Part shown: one piece after another, positions 31,725 through 43,031 of the stretch
Layout of the letters: each line of letters begins with the position of its first letter
How positions within the stretch are numbered: the stretch's first letter is position 1
NCBI GenBank assembly: GCA_003116995.1
Contig: BDSL01000014.1
Coordinates: forward strand, 930,001 to 994,000
Direction of reading: 5' to 3'
DNA length: 64,000 nucleotides
Source of the DNA: Yamagishiella unicocca
Taxonomy: Eukaryota; Chlorophyta; Chlorophyceae; Chlamydomonadales; Volvocaceae
Position numbers and translations under genes: made by a program
Notes under the pieces: model-generated
What the model was told of the DNA's origin: nothing
Database searches by the model: none
The model's input: the letters and a program-made list of their open reading frames with translations, nothing else

Positions 31725-32780
31725 TGCGTGTTTTAAGCTCGCCGTGTGCGGGTGTGCGTGTCGTATTCATGAATAGAGACTAGAGAGGATCAAGCAAAAC
31801 CCTTGAACCCTAATTCCGGGGCCATGTGTGGGTGTGTTGTGGGGTGGGCGGCGAAGCGCGCCATCAGCACGGGATGGACAGCGTCGCGGAGGATAGGGCG
31901 AGTGAGGGTTTGTTGTACGGCGCTGAGGGCCAGCTGCGTACGGCAGCCCAGGCCGATGCACGTGGGCTCAGTGACACATGTGACGCTGTCTGTCCGGCAC
32001 TGTCGTGGCTCTAGGGTGGGGGGAAGTGGCTTCGAGCGTGTGTGCTCGGCCTTGTGGGTCGGTGTGGGTCGGTGCGTGCCGCGGCCAAGGCGCCTCATCC
32101 CCAGCAGTTGGCAGGTGGGCTGCAGGCAGGTGGGCTGGGCTCGCGGCCGCGACGACAGGAGCGGTTGCGGCGAGAGGGGCGAATGAGGCGAGAGGGGCGA
32201 ATGAGGCGAGAGGGGCGAATGAGGCGAGAAGGGCGGCTTGCCACTGCCTGACACGCGTTGTGATGGCGTCATTGTATCTTGTGTCGTGGTGGCGTCATCG
32301 CCATCCGAGGGCATGGTGGTGTCCTTACACACTGTAGAGACGTGTCGCCGGGCTCCGGCAGCCACCCCCCCCCGCCACACCCACCAGCGACCTACACGCA
32401 GCCGGTGCGCTGCTGCACCGCCCTCAGCACCACCGCCACCACCACTGCCGCCACCACCTACCCAAGCCCTGCCCTCCGCTCCCCCGCCGGACGGGAGCAG
32501 CTGCAGTACCTCCGCGCCTACAACCACCTGCCCTCCACCATCACTACCGCCTAACCCCTCGGGGCAGCGAGCCGCCTTGCTCCCTTGCCCTCCTTCTTCC
32601 CTTCCCTCCTCCTCTCCTGCCCTTCCCCTGCCCTCCTCCCCTGTCCTCCTACCCTGCCCTCTCCCCTGTCCTCCTACCCTGCCCTCCTCCCCTGTCCTCC
32701 TACCCTGTCCTCCTCTGCCCTTGGCTCCCTTTCCCTCCTTTGGCTCCGCCCTCCGCTCCGCCCTCCGCTCCGCTCCGCCC
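31725..32780. other. Space between convergent RF1 and RAP74 genes
   Basis: About 1.05 kb with no supported gene. It holds both 3' UTRs, an 18-bp tandem (GAGGCGAGAGGGGCGAAT, ~3.5 units, 32170-32233) and a pyrimidine-rich tract with repeated CCTGTCCTCCTACC (about 32560-32780). Confidence 0.65.
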
Positions 32781-35700
32781 CTACTTTTTGAGCGCCACCA
32801 TGAGCACCCCCGCCTCGTTCTTGGACGACTTGCACAGCGACACAGTGAGGCTCTTGAGGCCAGCCCGCTGCTCGGGGGTGGTGGTGCGCTTGGAGAAGAA
32901 ACGGGTGAACTCCTGCGCCGCAGCAGCCGCAGGGGGGGGGGGGGTTGAAGTTGAGGTTGTGCCGGTGAACAAGAATGAAGAAGCGGGCAGGTGTTCACAT
33001 AAGGAAACCTTGTGCGGGGGGTGGGGGGAAGAACAAAGCCCCGCCGTCCCGCCGCCACTCCCGGCCCCGAAACCATACAGTTGACTGCATTATTGACGGC
33101 TGTTCCGGTGTTTGCTGGTACCGGTATCATGTTTTTAGCTGACAACCTCCAGCCCACTGCGTAACGACCAGACGGCTGCGCTGGGTAGGGCTTATCGCTA
33201 CAAAACTGGGTCTACAACTCCCCCCTGGAGCCTGGACCCTACCTGGAACGGCATGATGCCGTTGGGCTGCCGCCGCAGCAGCTCCGTCACCTCCTCCGCC
33301 GTCACCGCCGGACCCGCGGGCCCCCCTGGAGCTGCAGGAGGGGAGGAGCAGCGGCGGCAGCGGCGGCAGCAGCGCGCGGAGGGGAGGGGGCACACAAGAA
33401 AACACAGTTAATGCCCCCCACAGCACGTCGCCTATCACCTCCACCGCCCTTGGTTTGTCGGCCGTGGATTCGCGGATTCTCTTATAAACTCCCATAGCAC
33501 GTTCCGCTGATGCGCACGGCCGAGACAACCCACGGGGTGGCGGTACCCAAGCACTCTGGGGATTCAGGCACACACAGCCACACACGCATGCGCCGGGGTG
33601 GTGGTACGGTGAGATCGAGCCGCAGCCCCGAGTGACGGCACCGGACGTCCGCAGTCCCGGGTGCACAGCCCCGCGCATGCCGTCTGCAACTGAGTCTGTT
33701 CCCACAGAGCAAAGGGAAACGGATCTTCACAGATGCACACAGCACGCATGCAGCCCGGCCCCCAGCCTCCCGCGCACCAGCTGGTGCCGCCGCCGCCGCG
33801 GGCCGTTGCTGCTGCGCCGCCGCCGCCGCCGCAGGCGCTGCGGCGGCACCACCCGCAGGCTTCGAAGCAGCCGCCGCCGCCGCTGCCGCGGCTGCGGCCT
33901 GTAGCGGAGGTGGAGTCGCGGTCCTCGCCCGTTTCGGTGCCTGGCGGGGGCGGCACACACGCAGCGACAACACGGGAGGGGGCAAGGTGTTTGTGGCGGG
34001 AAGCGCAAAACGGGGCGCGGAACGGGAGCTTGCCGCATAACACGAACTTGCTGGCTGCAAGGGGGGTGCTAGGCAGGGCCGGCATGCGCAGGTGTGGGGT
34101 GGGGTGGGGTGGCATCAAGGCCGGTTGCGCGACACGTGGATAGGATAGCTGGCGCATTGGTGTGGTGTGGTGGTGGGGTGGGTGGGCAAGGTTGACCCAT
34201 GCAGGCCAGGGGGTGCAGTCCCCGACACGTGGCAACCACGACATGTCTCCCCCCCCCCTTCGCAAGCCAACCAGCCGCCTTCACTGCCAAGCACGTCGGC
34301 TTGCGTGCGCCCTACCACCGCCCGGTCCCACGTCACCCCCCCCCCCGGCCCCCACCCACATCTACTGCCGGCCGCGACTCCTCCGCTACTTTACGTTTCG
34401 CCCCGGCCATCGCCGCCGGCGGCGGCCTGGCCGGCGGCGGTACGGACGGCGGGCGCGGCGGGGGCTTGGGCTCCTCCTCCTGGTGGTTGGTGGCAGGAGG
34501 TGGTTTGAGAGGCAAGAGGTGGGGCGGAACAGGGCCGGGTCAGGGGGGTTTAAAGATAATCCGCGAATCCGCGAAGAGAATCCGGTTCAGGGGGGGACAG
34601 GGTCGGGTCAGGGGGGGACAGGGTCGGAGACGTCGTGGAGCAGGTGCCTGAAACGGCCCTGAGCAGTGCAGTGTGGGAGGAAGGAGGAGGGAGGGGCCCA
34701 CGGGGAGGTTGCGGCTGACGGGGCCCACACCAGCGCAAGCCCCAGAAGTAAGGGGGGGCCGAGAGACGACCCGGTTACATGACGTTGGAAATGGAGGGCA
34801 GCAACTAGCTGGTGAGCAGCCTCCGTACACGCGTTTGGGTGTGCTTGTTCGGAGGACGTGGGTTGGCCATCGGGAAACCTGTGGATGTGGACCGTCGACG
34901 GCGTGCTAGAGGAGAAGGAACAACCTGGCTTGCGCGAGCACTCGGGCTGCATGTGGGGGAAGGGCTGCATACACCCCCAAGGAGGGGGGGGGAAATCGTC
35001 GGCCGTGGGTTCGCGGATTTCTCTTATACCCCCCAAGGAGGGGCGGGAAATCGTGTTGGTTTTCGGACTGTGATTGCGCTGATGCCTTCTGGGGTTTGAG
35101 TGGTTGAGTGGGGTGGGTTGAGGTGTATAGCCGCCGGGTGCCGGGGACCGCCGGCGAGGGCCACTGCATGAGCCGAGGGCAGAGCGCCAGGGAGGGCAGG
35201 GCGAGTGGTGGGAGGCGTCGCAGCCGCACAGGCCCTGCCGTACAAGCAACCCCGTCGGTCCCCCCGTCACTGCGCCTTGGTCGTACCATCTCGTCCAGCT
35301 CGTCCAACTCGTCCTCCTCTTCCTCCTGCTCGTCCTCGTCGCCGCCGCCGGACGCCGCCGGCGCCGGCCGCTTGGCCTCAGCCTGCCGCCTGGCCTCCTC
35401 CTCCTCGTCCTTCTTCTTCTGCGCCCCACCGAATGAAACAAGCAGCGGATCGCACCGAAACGTTGATGGACGGCGGTTGGGGATCAGCTCGGGGGCCTTA
35501 TCAGACCTGTCCTATACCCTCTACTTTCCTCCCCTCCGTTTCCACAGCCACTCCCCCCCACCGCCCCTGCCCTCTCCCGGCTGGCCCCTACCCCCTTCGG
35601 GCATCCACGGGTCTTCCTCGTTTCCCCTCCCGGCTGCCCCTGCCCCTCCGCACCCTACCCCTCCGTCCTTTGCCCCGCTTGTTCCGCCTCCTCCTCCCCG

Positions 35701-38700
35701 AAACCCACCCGCCCCCCGCCCACCTGCCCACGTGTAAGAAACCCTTCTCCGCTATACATTGTTCCTCCTCCCTCCTTTCCACAAGGGTTTCCTCGCACCT
35801 CCCTCCCCCTCGTATCCTCACCCAAGTTCTCCAGCATGCACATTGGAACGCCTTTCCTAAACGGTATTTCTCGCATCCGCGGGTCTTCCCTAGAAACCCC
35901 CCACCTGCTCCTCCTCCTGGTCCGAGTCGTCCGGGTCGCCCAGCTTCTTCAGTTTGCGGGCCTGCTCGTCCGCCTCCTCGCCCTCGTCCTCGTCGTCACC
36001 CTCAATACCAAGCTTCTTGCGCATGCCTGGGTACGGAGGGGGCCGGTGGGTTTTACACGGGAGGGGTGCTAATGAGAGGCGACGAGAAAACACACACGAC
36101 GTAGGAGGAGGAGAGGACACCTGGGGGTTGTATACGCCTAGGTCGGGGTTTAAGAACTCTCCGCGAATCCACGGCGGTGTGTCACAGGGGGAGCAGGTGT
36201 ACCCGGCTCTGGGCGTGGTGGAGGTGGGGTGGGGTGAGGTCGGAGGAGGGGGTCAGTGGGGACAGGGCAGAGCGGCGCCGGAGCGGGGGGTGGGCGGGTG
36301 GATAAAACCACGAGGCCGGCCTGTACGGCAACCCACCCGGGTCGTCGTCGTACACCTCATCGTCCGCCCCCTGGTCTTGGTCGTCATCGTCCGGTGCGAA
36401 CTCGTGCTCCCAGTCCTCAGCCTGGGGGAGGGGGGGGGGCGAGAAGACCCGGTGACACGACAGAGGAAACGGAGGGCAGGGTTTTAGGGTTTTAGGCTTT
36501 GGTTACGCGGTTGAGTGAGTGAGTGAGTTAGGGAGTGAGTGCATTCGCTCGCTGGGCCGGCACAGGGAGGTGACGTCATGCGACGAAGCGGGTTACAAGG
36601 AAAACCCGGGAAGGGGAGGGGCGGGGAGGGTGGCTGAGGGGCGGCGGAGTCTAGCGCTCGCGTCAGTGCTGCTGAACAGAGAAGCCTGGCGGGCACCCAA
36701 CCAAATCGCTGGAGTGGCATACACACACATACACACGACGCCCCGGCGGGTCGGCCGCCCGCTCCCCTGCCGTCTCACCCACCCCTCCCTGGAGTGCCAC
36801 CTCCTCGTGCTTCCTCTCCACGCACCTCCTCGGGCTTCTCCGGCCTCAGCTCCTCATCCGCACCCGGCCCCCCGTACAGGTCCTCGGGCACCTCATCCTC
36901 CTCAAGATCCTCGCCGTCGGTGTTCTTGAGGCCCTTGCCGCGACCTGGCGCAGGAGCAGGAGGGTCAGGGGCACAGGGAGGTAAGGGAGCCGGGCGGGGC
37001 GCCGCGTGTGCGTGTGTGTGGGGGGGTTCGAGGAAGACCCGTGGATGCCCGAAAAACACCGTGTGTGGGGGGGGGGTTCGAGGAAGACCCGTGGATGCCC
37101 GAAAAAAACCGTGTGTGTGTGGGGGGGGGTTAAGTGCTCCAGGGAGCGGGCAAAGGGGGGTTGCAAGGAGGGTTCGTGGCGCGAGCGAGCGAGCGCGGCT
37201 GCCGCAGCTCTTCAACGCGCGGGTGGCCCGGGTGCGGGCTCCTCGGGGTGGTCTCGGAGCCAGCGTCGTACGAGCCTCCAGAGGGCGGGACCGCTGGGGG
37301 CTGCTGGAAAGGTGGAGGAGTCCTAACTCTTCCCAGCCCGCCAGCCCGCCCCCGTCCGCCCCCCTGCAGACCTACGTGTTTCCTCTTCTAACCGGGTCTT
37401 CTCGCCGCCCTCGTGCCATCCTTCCGCGTCCCCGGCTGCCGGCTGGCCCCCGCCCCCCTACGCCGCCTCCTAGTCCCTTCTCCTACCTTTGCCTCCCTTG
37501 CCTCCCTTGCCCGCCTTGCCACCGAAGCGCGGGGCCTCGTCCTCGTCCTCAACGCCGAACAGCTCGGCCTGGGTGCCCCACCAGCAGGAGGGGTCGGGGA
37601 GGAGGGGGTGGAGGGGGAGGAGATGCGCGGGGGGGCGGGGGGAGATGCCCGGGGGCGGCGAGAAGACCCGGTTACACAACAAGGGAAGTAAAGTGCAGAG
37701 GCACAGTCTTCGGACATGTGGCTGCGGGCGCATGCTGGCGCACTCGGGTTGACTACTGAGAAAAACACCTGTGGAGGCGACCCCTCGGCGGCCTGTTAAC
37801 GGGAACGACATACTAATGTGCGGTGGGAACAAACTGATGTGCGGTGTTGCCGGGCCGCAGCGGTCGCTGCCCAAGGGGGGGCTGGAGAGCTCCAGGAGGA
37901 GGGGGCGATCGGCCCGGGGGGGGGGAGACAAAAACGAACCGGTTACTCGACGCCCCCGGGGTGGGTGTGCATCGGCCCCATTACGGGGGGGATGGGTAGT
38001 TGCCGTCAGCCACAGTCTGGCTTTTCCGTTCCCCCTCCCCCCTTACACGGTTCTTCCTTGCAGTCCCCCCGCTCCTCCCCCTCCTCCCCCCCCCGGGCCC
38101 CACCTCCATTTCATCCTCGTCCACGAAGCGCTTGAGGCCCGCCGCCCCGAAGCCAGTGTCGTCAACCGCGCCCACCATCGGCAGCAACCGCCCCGCCGCC
38201 ACCTGCTCCTGACGCTCGCGAGATTCCTCCTCCTGGGGCCAGCAGCAGCAGCCCGCCCCAAGCCACGTCAGCACACAACGGACGATCTCGCTCCAAAAGA
38301 TGCTTCCGCCCAACCCTCCCAGGAGCCGATGCTGCCGGTGGGCGGCGTCACCGCAGCTGGGAATCCACCACTGGCTGCCGGCTGCCGTACACACACCCCT
38401 CTGGCTCCTCGCCTCCTCCTTGGCTGCCGGCTGCCGTACACCTCCCTAACTCCTCGCCCCCTCCTGCGCCCTGCCTCCTGCGCCCCACTGCACCTCCCCT
38501 CGCTCCCCCGCCCCTCCCCTCCCCAGTGCCTGGCCCCCGCCCGCCAGTCCCCAGCGTCCTGCCTGGGTACACGGCCGAACCCACTCCGGTGCCCCACCAG
38601 CACCTCCGATCCCCCCCCCGCCAGGTCCCTCTACAGTACCAGGACAGTACCTCTTCTGCACCCACGCCCTCCCCGGCCCCGCCCCTCCCGTGGTAGGGGA

Positions 38701-41190
38701 GGGGAGGGGAGGGGCCCAAGTTCTCCAACATGCATCTCCAAACATGTGCACCAAACGGTCCCCTACTCGGCTTCCGAGTCCACGGGCTTTCCTCAGCCCG
38801 CCTCCCTCCCCTCCCCCTCCCCTCCCCTCCCCTCCCCGGGGCTCCCCGACCCACCTGCCGCTGCTTCTCCATCCGCTGGGATTTCGGCACCAGCCGCAGC
38901 GCGAAGGGGTCGGTGAGGGCAGCGGTTCCGGAGCTGGGCGGGTGGCGGCCCGCAGCGGCGTTGGCGGCAGCTACCGAGTCCACCAGCCCGCGCCTGGCGG
39001 AGTTGGCAGCGGAGGCGTCACGAGAGCGTCCCAACAAGCCAGAAACCCAAAACCCTAAAACCCTAAACCCCACAACGCACCGACCCAGGGGAACGCACCA
39101 CCACGTCCAGGATTCCGGCCCCCCACCGCCAGCTGCTGTCTTGTTGAGGCGTCAAGTGTTTTGAGTCGACCCCCTTTCCCCCCGGGACCCCGGTTTTCCT
39201 TTCCCGTCCACGGGTTTTCCTTGCAACCCCCGCCCCCGGGCCCCGTTTCCTGTGTCGTGTAACCGGGTCTTCTCGCCGCCTTCCCCAAACACCCCCCCCC
39301 GCCGCACCGGTCCACGTGGGGTTTGAACGCAAGCCACTGCTCCGCGGGGAAGGCGGTGACTCGGTTGCCTGAGCGAAAGAGGATGTAGTGCAGCGGGGGG
39401 CCCTCCGTGTTGGCGCCGCCGCCGCCCTCAGGGACGCCCTTGTAGATGCTGGAGGGCGGGCCGCTGCCTGCGGAGGCGTCGCGCTGCTCCAGCAGCAAGG
39501 GGACTTTGACGCTGTGGGGGGGGAGGGGGGCAGGGAGGGGCAAAAGGAAGACCCGTGTACGAAAAACAACCCGTTTAGGACAGACAATTCGAAATGCATG
39601 CTGGAGAACTTGGTTAGGGACGGGCGGGGAGGGGCAGGGAGGGGCGGGGAGGGGATGTGGGATTAAAGGGAGGCGCCGCGGGAGTCCAGGTGGGGTTCCC
39701 TTCTGGCGGTGGCTTCCGTAACGGGCGCCGCAACCTGTTACAAACCCCTGGTGGCCCCGCACGCCGACACGCAGCTGCTGGTGCACTGGCGCTCCAGAGC
39801 TGCCAGACACGCCCCTCCCTGGCAGGCCTTTGTGCACCTGCGGCACCACCCCACGACCCCGCTCCCCGCCGGGGGCCCGATCCTCCCCGCCCAGCCGGCA
39901 CTCACTCGCCGCCCCCCCGCTGCTGCGGCGGCTGCACCGAGGGCCTCAGCCTGCTGCTGGTCTCGTCCTTCTTCTTCGCCGCCAGGTCCACCACCGCCTG
40001 GGCCCGGGGGTCGGGCGCCAGGCTGAAGGTGGCACCAGGCTCACGGAAGTTGGGGATGCGCTGCGGGGGGGAGGTGCGGGTTTCGAGGGAGACCCGTGGC
40101 TGCCAAAAAAAACCGTTTAGGACAGGCGTTTTGAGATGCATGCTGGAGAACTGGGTTGGGGATACTAAAGCCGAAGGTTGGGGAGGTGGGTGTGGGGGTG
40201 GGTGTGGGTGTGGGTGTGGGTGTGGGGTTGGAGGTGGGTGTGGGTGTGGGGGGATGGAGGTGGGGGGGGGTGGAGGTGGGGGTGGAGGTGGGGGGGTTGG
40301 AGGTGGAGGTGGAGGTGGGGGTGGGGGGATTGGGTTTTTGCGGTTTAGGCGCATGGGGTCAGCGACGTGGGAAGAGGGGAGCGTAGAGGGTCGGTGCATT
40401 GCAGTGTGGTGCAGACAGCGCCCCAGTCACGTACTGCAGGAGCAGGAGCTGCTGGGCGAGGGACTGGAACGCCCCAGGTACAGAGACGGGGGGTAGGCTG
40501 GGGGGCCGAGAGGTTGAGGGGGGGAGGTCTTGGCCTTCCCCTCCGCCCGTCGTGTACCCGGTCTTTATGGCCCCCGCCCCGCCTGGCTCCAACTCGCTTC
40601 CGGTCCCCTGCAACCCGTCAGGCCCCTCCGCCAGGGCTCCCGCCAGGGCCTCCCCCCCCCCCCGGACCCCACGGGGCATCACCGGCTGGTTGATGCCACC
40701 AGCCCCTGCAGCACCACGACGACGCCCGACACACCGGGGCAACACCCCCCCTAACCGCCCCAACACCCTAACCGCCCAGCAGTTGAAGGGTGCTGCCAGG
40801 ATCACAGCTCAGCGCCAATTCCAGGTAGTTTGCGCCCTCCGCGAAAACGTCGGCAGTGACGATGCGCCCTCTGTGCTGCACACATGGTCCCCTCAGTTGC
40901 ACCAGCCAGCTCCCAGCGCCCCCAATACCGCCCCCATCCCGGAGACAACCCCTCAGCGCAAGCTCTGAGATTGTTGCCGAGACCAATCTCGCTTACGTGA
41001 GAAAACTTGGCCACTGCGCTGCGACGATTTCGGTGTATCGGTCCCGGAGGTACCACGTCCAACACCTGCCGAGCGAATGGACTTTTGTTGCTCCACCAGC
41101 AGCTGAGCGGCTTGTTTGCCGGTTGCGTGAGTTTTCGCGCCACTGTGCACCTACCTGAGCACGCGAGCCCAGCTCCTGTGACTGCGCCAT
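32781..41190 (-). CDS. Transcription factor IIF alpha subunit (RAP74)
   Basis: RAP74 pairs with TFIIF beta, binds RNA polymerase II and works in initiation and elongation. Thirteen minus-strand exons join in phase for 541 codons: 40060-39906, 39511-39308, 38993-38855, 38232-38104, 37568-37487, 36944-36826, 36421-36337, 36026-35905, 35418-35287, 34479-34360, 33898-33778, 33325-33243, 32912-32781 (stop TAG). Seen: N-terminal dimerisation-domain pieces (LHYILFRSGNRVTAFPAEQW, compare the plant YYLLM...FVAIPAGSWYNF block), LRLVPKSQRMEKQRQ, a long acidic middle (EDWEHEFAPDDDDQDQGADD; ELFGVEDEDEAP; KKLGDPDDSDQEEEQ), a Lys/Pro/Ala linker with AKRKV, and a C-terminal winged helix (VTAEEVTELLRRQPNG ... 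EFTRFFSKRTTTPEQRAGLK). The start is ATG 41190 in exon 41190-41155 (MAQSQELGSRAQ, CAG|GTAGGT). A likely second exon is 40875-40773. Its phase does not join exon 40060-39906, so one or two exons between 40772 and 40061 are unresolved (40463-40431 is a weak candidate). Confidence 0.8.
33435..33490 (+). repeat. Intronic module C
   Basis: CACCGCCCTTGGTTTGTCGG, CCGTGGATTCGCGGATTCTC, TTATAAAC. It is nearly identical to the copy at 58.3 kb, which is in a different gene. Confidence 0.85.
34547..34592 (-). repeat. Intronic module C, short copy
   Basis: Plus-strand reading GGTTTAAAGATAATCCGCGA. The GGTTT end is 67 bp from the splice site at 34480. Confidence 0.6.
34755..35035 (+). repeat. Intronic modules B (34755-34852) and C (34998-35035)
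   Basis: B copy: ACGACCCGGTTACATGACGT, GGAGGGCAGCAACTAGCTGG, then GCGTTTGGGTGTGC, matching the long B copy at 9.8 kb over about 95 bp. C copy: CGTCGGCCGTGGGTTCGCGG, ATTTCTCTTATA. Both are inside one RAP74 intron. Confidence 0.8.
35599..35900 (-). repeat. Intronic module A, partial (35599-35625) and full (35821-35900)
   Basis: The full copy has CCAAGTTCTCCAGCATGCAC, CTAAACGGTATTTCTCGCAT, CCGCGGGTCTTCCCTAGAAA and abuts the exon at 35905. In gene sense the intron starts GTGGGGGG, then the module at once. Confidence 0.85.
36147..36178 (-). repeat. Intronic module C, short copy
   Basis: Plus-strand GTTTAAGAACTCTCCGCGAA then TCCACGGCGG in the RAP74 intron 36027-36336. Confidence 0.6.
36437..36496 (+). 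repeat. Intronic module B fused to a telomere-like repeat
   Basis: GCGAGAAGACCCGGTGACAC and GGAAACGGAGGGCAG, then two TTTTAGGG-type units (GGGTTTTAGGGTTTTAGG, 36479-36496). It starts about 15 bp from the RAP74 exon edge at 36421. Confidence 0.8.
37021..37112 (+). repeat. Intronic module A, two tandem partial copies
   Basis: GGTTCGAGGAAGACCCGTGG followed by ATGCCCGAAAAA at 37025 and again at 37076, separated by GTGTGTGGGG runs. Both are antisense to RAP74 and closest to its splice acceptor at 36945. Confidence 0.85.
37389..37725. repeat. Intronic module B, copies on either side of a RAP74 exon
   Basis: Reverse copy ACCGGGTCTTCTCGCCGCCC at 37389-37413 and forward copy GGCGAGAAGACCCGGTTACA at 37656-37725. 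They bracket the exon 37487-37568. In both, the GAAGACCC end is turned toward the exon. Confidence 0.85.
38713..38797 (-). repeat. Intronic module A, full length
   Basis: CCCAAGTTCTCCAACATGCA, CCAAACGGTC, GAGTCCACGGGCTTTCCTCA. It is 58 bp from the 5' splice site of the RAP74 exon ending at 38855, in gene sense. Confidence 0.8.
39052..39074 (-). repeat. Interstitial telomere-like repeat
   Basis: AACCCTAAAACCCTAAACCC: about two and a half units of CCCTAAAA, the complement of the TTTTAGGG telomere repeat known from Chlamydomonas. It lies in the RAP74 intron 38994-39307. Confidence 0.75.
39203..39286 (-). repeat. Intronic modules A and B side by side
   Basis: CCGTCCACGGGTTTTCCTTG (A core, reverse) next to TGTGTCGTGTAACCGGGTCT and TCTCGCCGCC (B core, reverse), within 22 bp of the 5' splice site of the RAP74 exon ending at 39308. 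Confidence 0.8.
39541..39613 (+). repeat. Intronic module A, full length
   Basis: AAAGGAAGACCCGTGTACGA, CCCGTTTAGGACAGAC, GAAATGCATGCTGGAGAACT. It lies 30 bp from the RAP74 3' splice site at 39512, antisense to the gene. Confidence 0.85.
40081..40157 (+). repeat. Intronic module A, full length
   Basis: TTTCGAGGGAGACCCGTGGC, CCGTTTAGGACAGGCGTTTT, GAGATGCATGCTGGAGAACT. It lies 20 bp from the RAP74 3' splice site at 40061, antisense. A GGTGTGGGTGTGG minisatellite (40180-40330) follows directly. Confidence 0.85.
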
Positions 41191-42231
41191 TTTCAACACG
41201 CTACTTAAATAGATCTACTTTTAAATTGGCAGCAAGGACGTCAGCGAGTGCACCTTGCAATGTTCTTGTATCATGGATTACAAGATTGCAATGTTCTTGG
41301 TCTTCATGAGTTTCATAAATGAGGTTAGAGGTTGTAAATCCTTAAAAGGGAAGAAGTAAGTGGAAACTAAGTATGTGTTGGCCTCATGTCGTGCTTGGCC
41401 ATCGGCTCCGTCGCTGGTATTCACTACTCACGGCCCCGCTGGCAACTACCTGGGGCCTTGCCCCCCACGTCCAACAGCCGACGGGGTGCCCCCTGCGCCA
41501 CACAATCCCCTGAAGCTCAACCCACCACCCGACACCTTTGATCCAACCTGTTAGCTGGGTGCACATGTAACCTCCCGTCACACGCCCTATGCTTACTACG
41601 CCTGCGGCTTCGTCCCGTTGCGGCATCATTCACAGCCACGACATCCACCTGCCCTCCTCATGTCGTCAGCAAACCGCCACCCCTAACCCTGCCACTAACC
41701 AGTACGCGCTACTGACCCTGGCCTCGCACTCCTCCACCCGAGGCCCTGCCGCAGCTGCACCCACGAGCGCAAAGACCACTCGCGTGCGCGAAGGCAATCC
41801 AGCACGCACGTGTCCAACAGCTACTGGGCTCTCTCCTCCCGTCCCCATGCCCTGTTGCAGGCTCAAACTGGCTTTCAACCACAACCCTCCCCCACCGCCA
41901 CGGGTTTCCCTCGAACCCCCACCGCCACCTCGAAACGTCTGTTCTAAACGGTTGTCCTTTCGTACACGGGTTTTCCTCGCAATCCCCCACCGCCACCGTC
42001 CCTCTCTTCCGCGCGCCGCGCACCCCCCACTCGCACGCGCTGCCCTTCCACCCGCCGCTTTCCTCCGGCACCGGACCAGGGCAAAGCACCTGTCCGCACG
42101 CCCCCCCTCCCCGTTACCGGTTCTTTTATTGTAACCCCCCTCGGGACCCCTTCCCACTGACCAGCTGACACACACATGGGACCACATTGTGCCCACCCAA
42201 CCCACGACCGTGCAGTGCCGCGTGCAGCGAC
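41191..42231. other. Space upstream of RAP74 and downstream of uS11
   Basis: Two genes on the same strand, 1.04 kb apart. It contains the RAP74 promoter (41191 upward), the uS11 3' UTR and the module copies above. No further gene supported. Confidence 0.6.
41899..42140 (-). repeat. Module A copy and a further shared 28-bp block, outside any defined intron
   Basis: CACGGGTTTCCCTCGAACCC, CGTCTGTTCTAAACGGTTGT and CGTACACGGGTTTTCCTCGC (41899-41985) are one nested or duplicated A module. At 42108-42136 CCGTTACCGGTTCTTTTATT recurs in reverse at 28125-28150 (AATAAAAGAAACGG) in an RF1 intron. These lie between the uS11 stop and the RAP74 start, so they are an exception to the intron location unless a 3' UTR intron exists. 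Confidence 0.6.
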
Positions 42232-43031
42232 CTACACTCGTCGCTTCTTGGGCAGCCGGCAGCCATTGTACGGCACGGGCGTCACGTCGGCTAGGCTGGT
42301 GATCTGCAGCCCCGCCGCTGCGAGCGATTGCACCGCGTACTGCTTGTTGCCTCCAGGGCCCTTGAGCCGCACCGCCACCGTCGAGTAGCCCAGCTTGAGC
42401 GCCCGCCGCGCCAGCTCCTCCGCCGCGCGCTCGGCCGCCAGCGGCTGCGACTTGCGCGCGCCGCGGAAGCCCACCACGCCCGCCGAGGTGTAGGTCTTGA
42501 TGGCTCCCTGCTTGTCCGTGAGGGTGATGATGATGTTGTTGAAGGTGTTCTGGATGTGCACGATGCCTTCCATGGCGCCCTGCTGCACCCCCCGCCGATC
42601 CAAGACGACGCGCCGGAAGCCGACGTTGAAGCCGGCTTCGCCGCTGCTAGTGGTGGTGGCGGTATCGCCGCTGGTGCTGGCCTGGTCAGCGCTGCTTGCG
42701 CGAGCACTGGGCTCGGCGCTGGGGGCCGTTGCTAGTTGCGCGTCCTGATGCGGGCCCGGCGCTGCCGCCTCTGCCTCGCGCGCCACGGCTGACAGCCAGC
42801 GTGCTCCAAAATTGTGCTGCGCCGCTAGCGCCTCTAGGCCAACGACGCCTGAAGTCGCTGCAAATGCATGCATGTGGCGGCCGTGAGGCGTAGCAATGGG
42901 CCCTGGCGCGATTTCGTGACACAGTGGCAACACGCGTGCGGATGCGACGCACCTGACGAACAACGCCCCGCTGCTAGCACACCGCCAAACGCTGCTCTAA
43001 GAGCATGAAGGAGGCCCGCAGAGCCGGCCAT
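42232..43031 (-). CDS. Small ribosomal subunit protein uS11, mitochondrial type
   Basis: Two exons (43031-42953 and 42857-42232) with a 95-bp GT-AG intron join in phase to 234 residues; the stop TAG is at 42234-42232. The C-terminal ~115 residues are a complete uS11 domain: GIVHIQNTFNNIIITLTDKQ, KTYTSAGVVGFRGARKSQPL, AAERAAEELARRALKLGYST, VAVRLKGPGGNKQYAVQSLA and the basic end CRLPKKRRV. uS11 binds 16S-like rRNA in the platform of the small subunit near the mRNA exit. The first ~25 residues (MAGSAGLLHALRAAFGGVLA) form an Ala/Leu/Arg leader typical of a mitochondrial presequence, followed by a linker of ~90 residues. In related algae plastid uS11 is encoded in the plastid, which favours a mitochondrial destination; that is inference. 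The start ATG at 43031 is the only one that splices in frame. Confidence 0.85.

Noticed and set aside
38233..40430. Plus-strand genes in 39.4-40.8 kb (Gly/Val and Pro-rich ORFs)
   Set aside because: They are reverse frames of RAP74 exons or of G-rich minisatellites in its introns; the minus-strand exon phases close exactly.
42232..43031. Plastid rps11 transferred to the nucleus
   Set aside because: In related green algae rps11 remains plastid-encoded, and this protein has a mitochondrial-like leader. A plastid destination is less likely, though not excluded.
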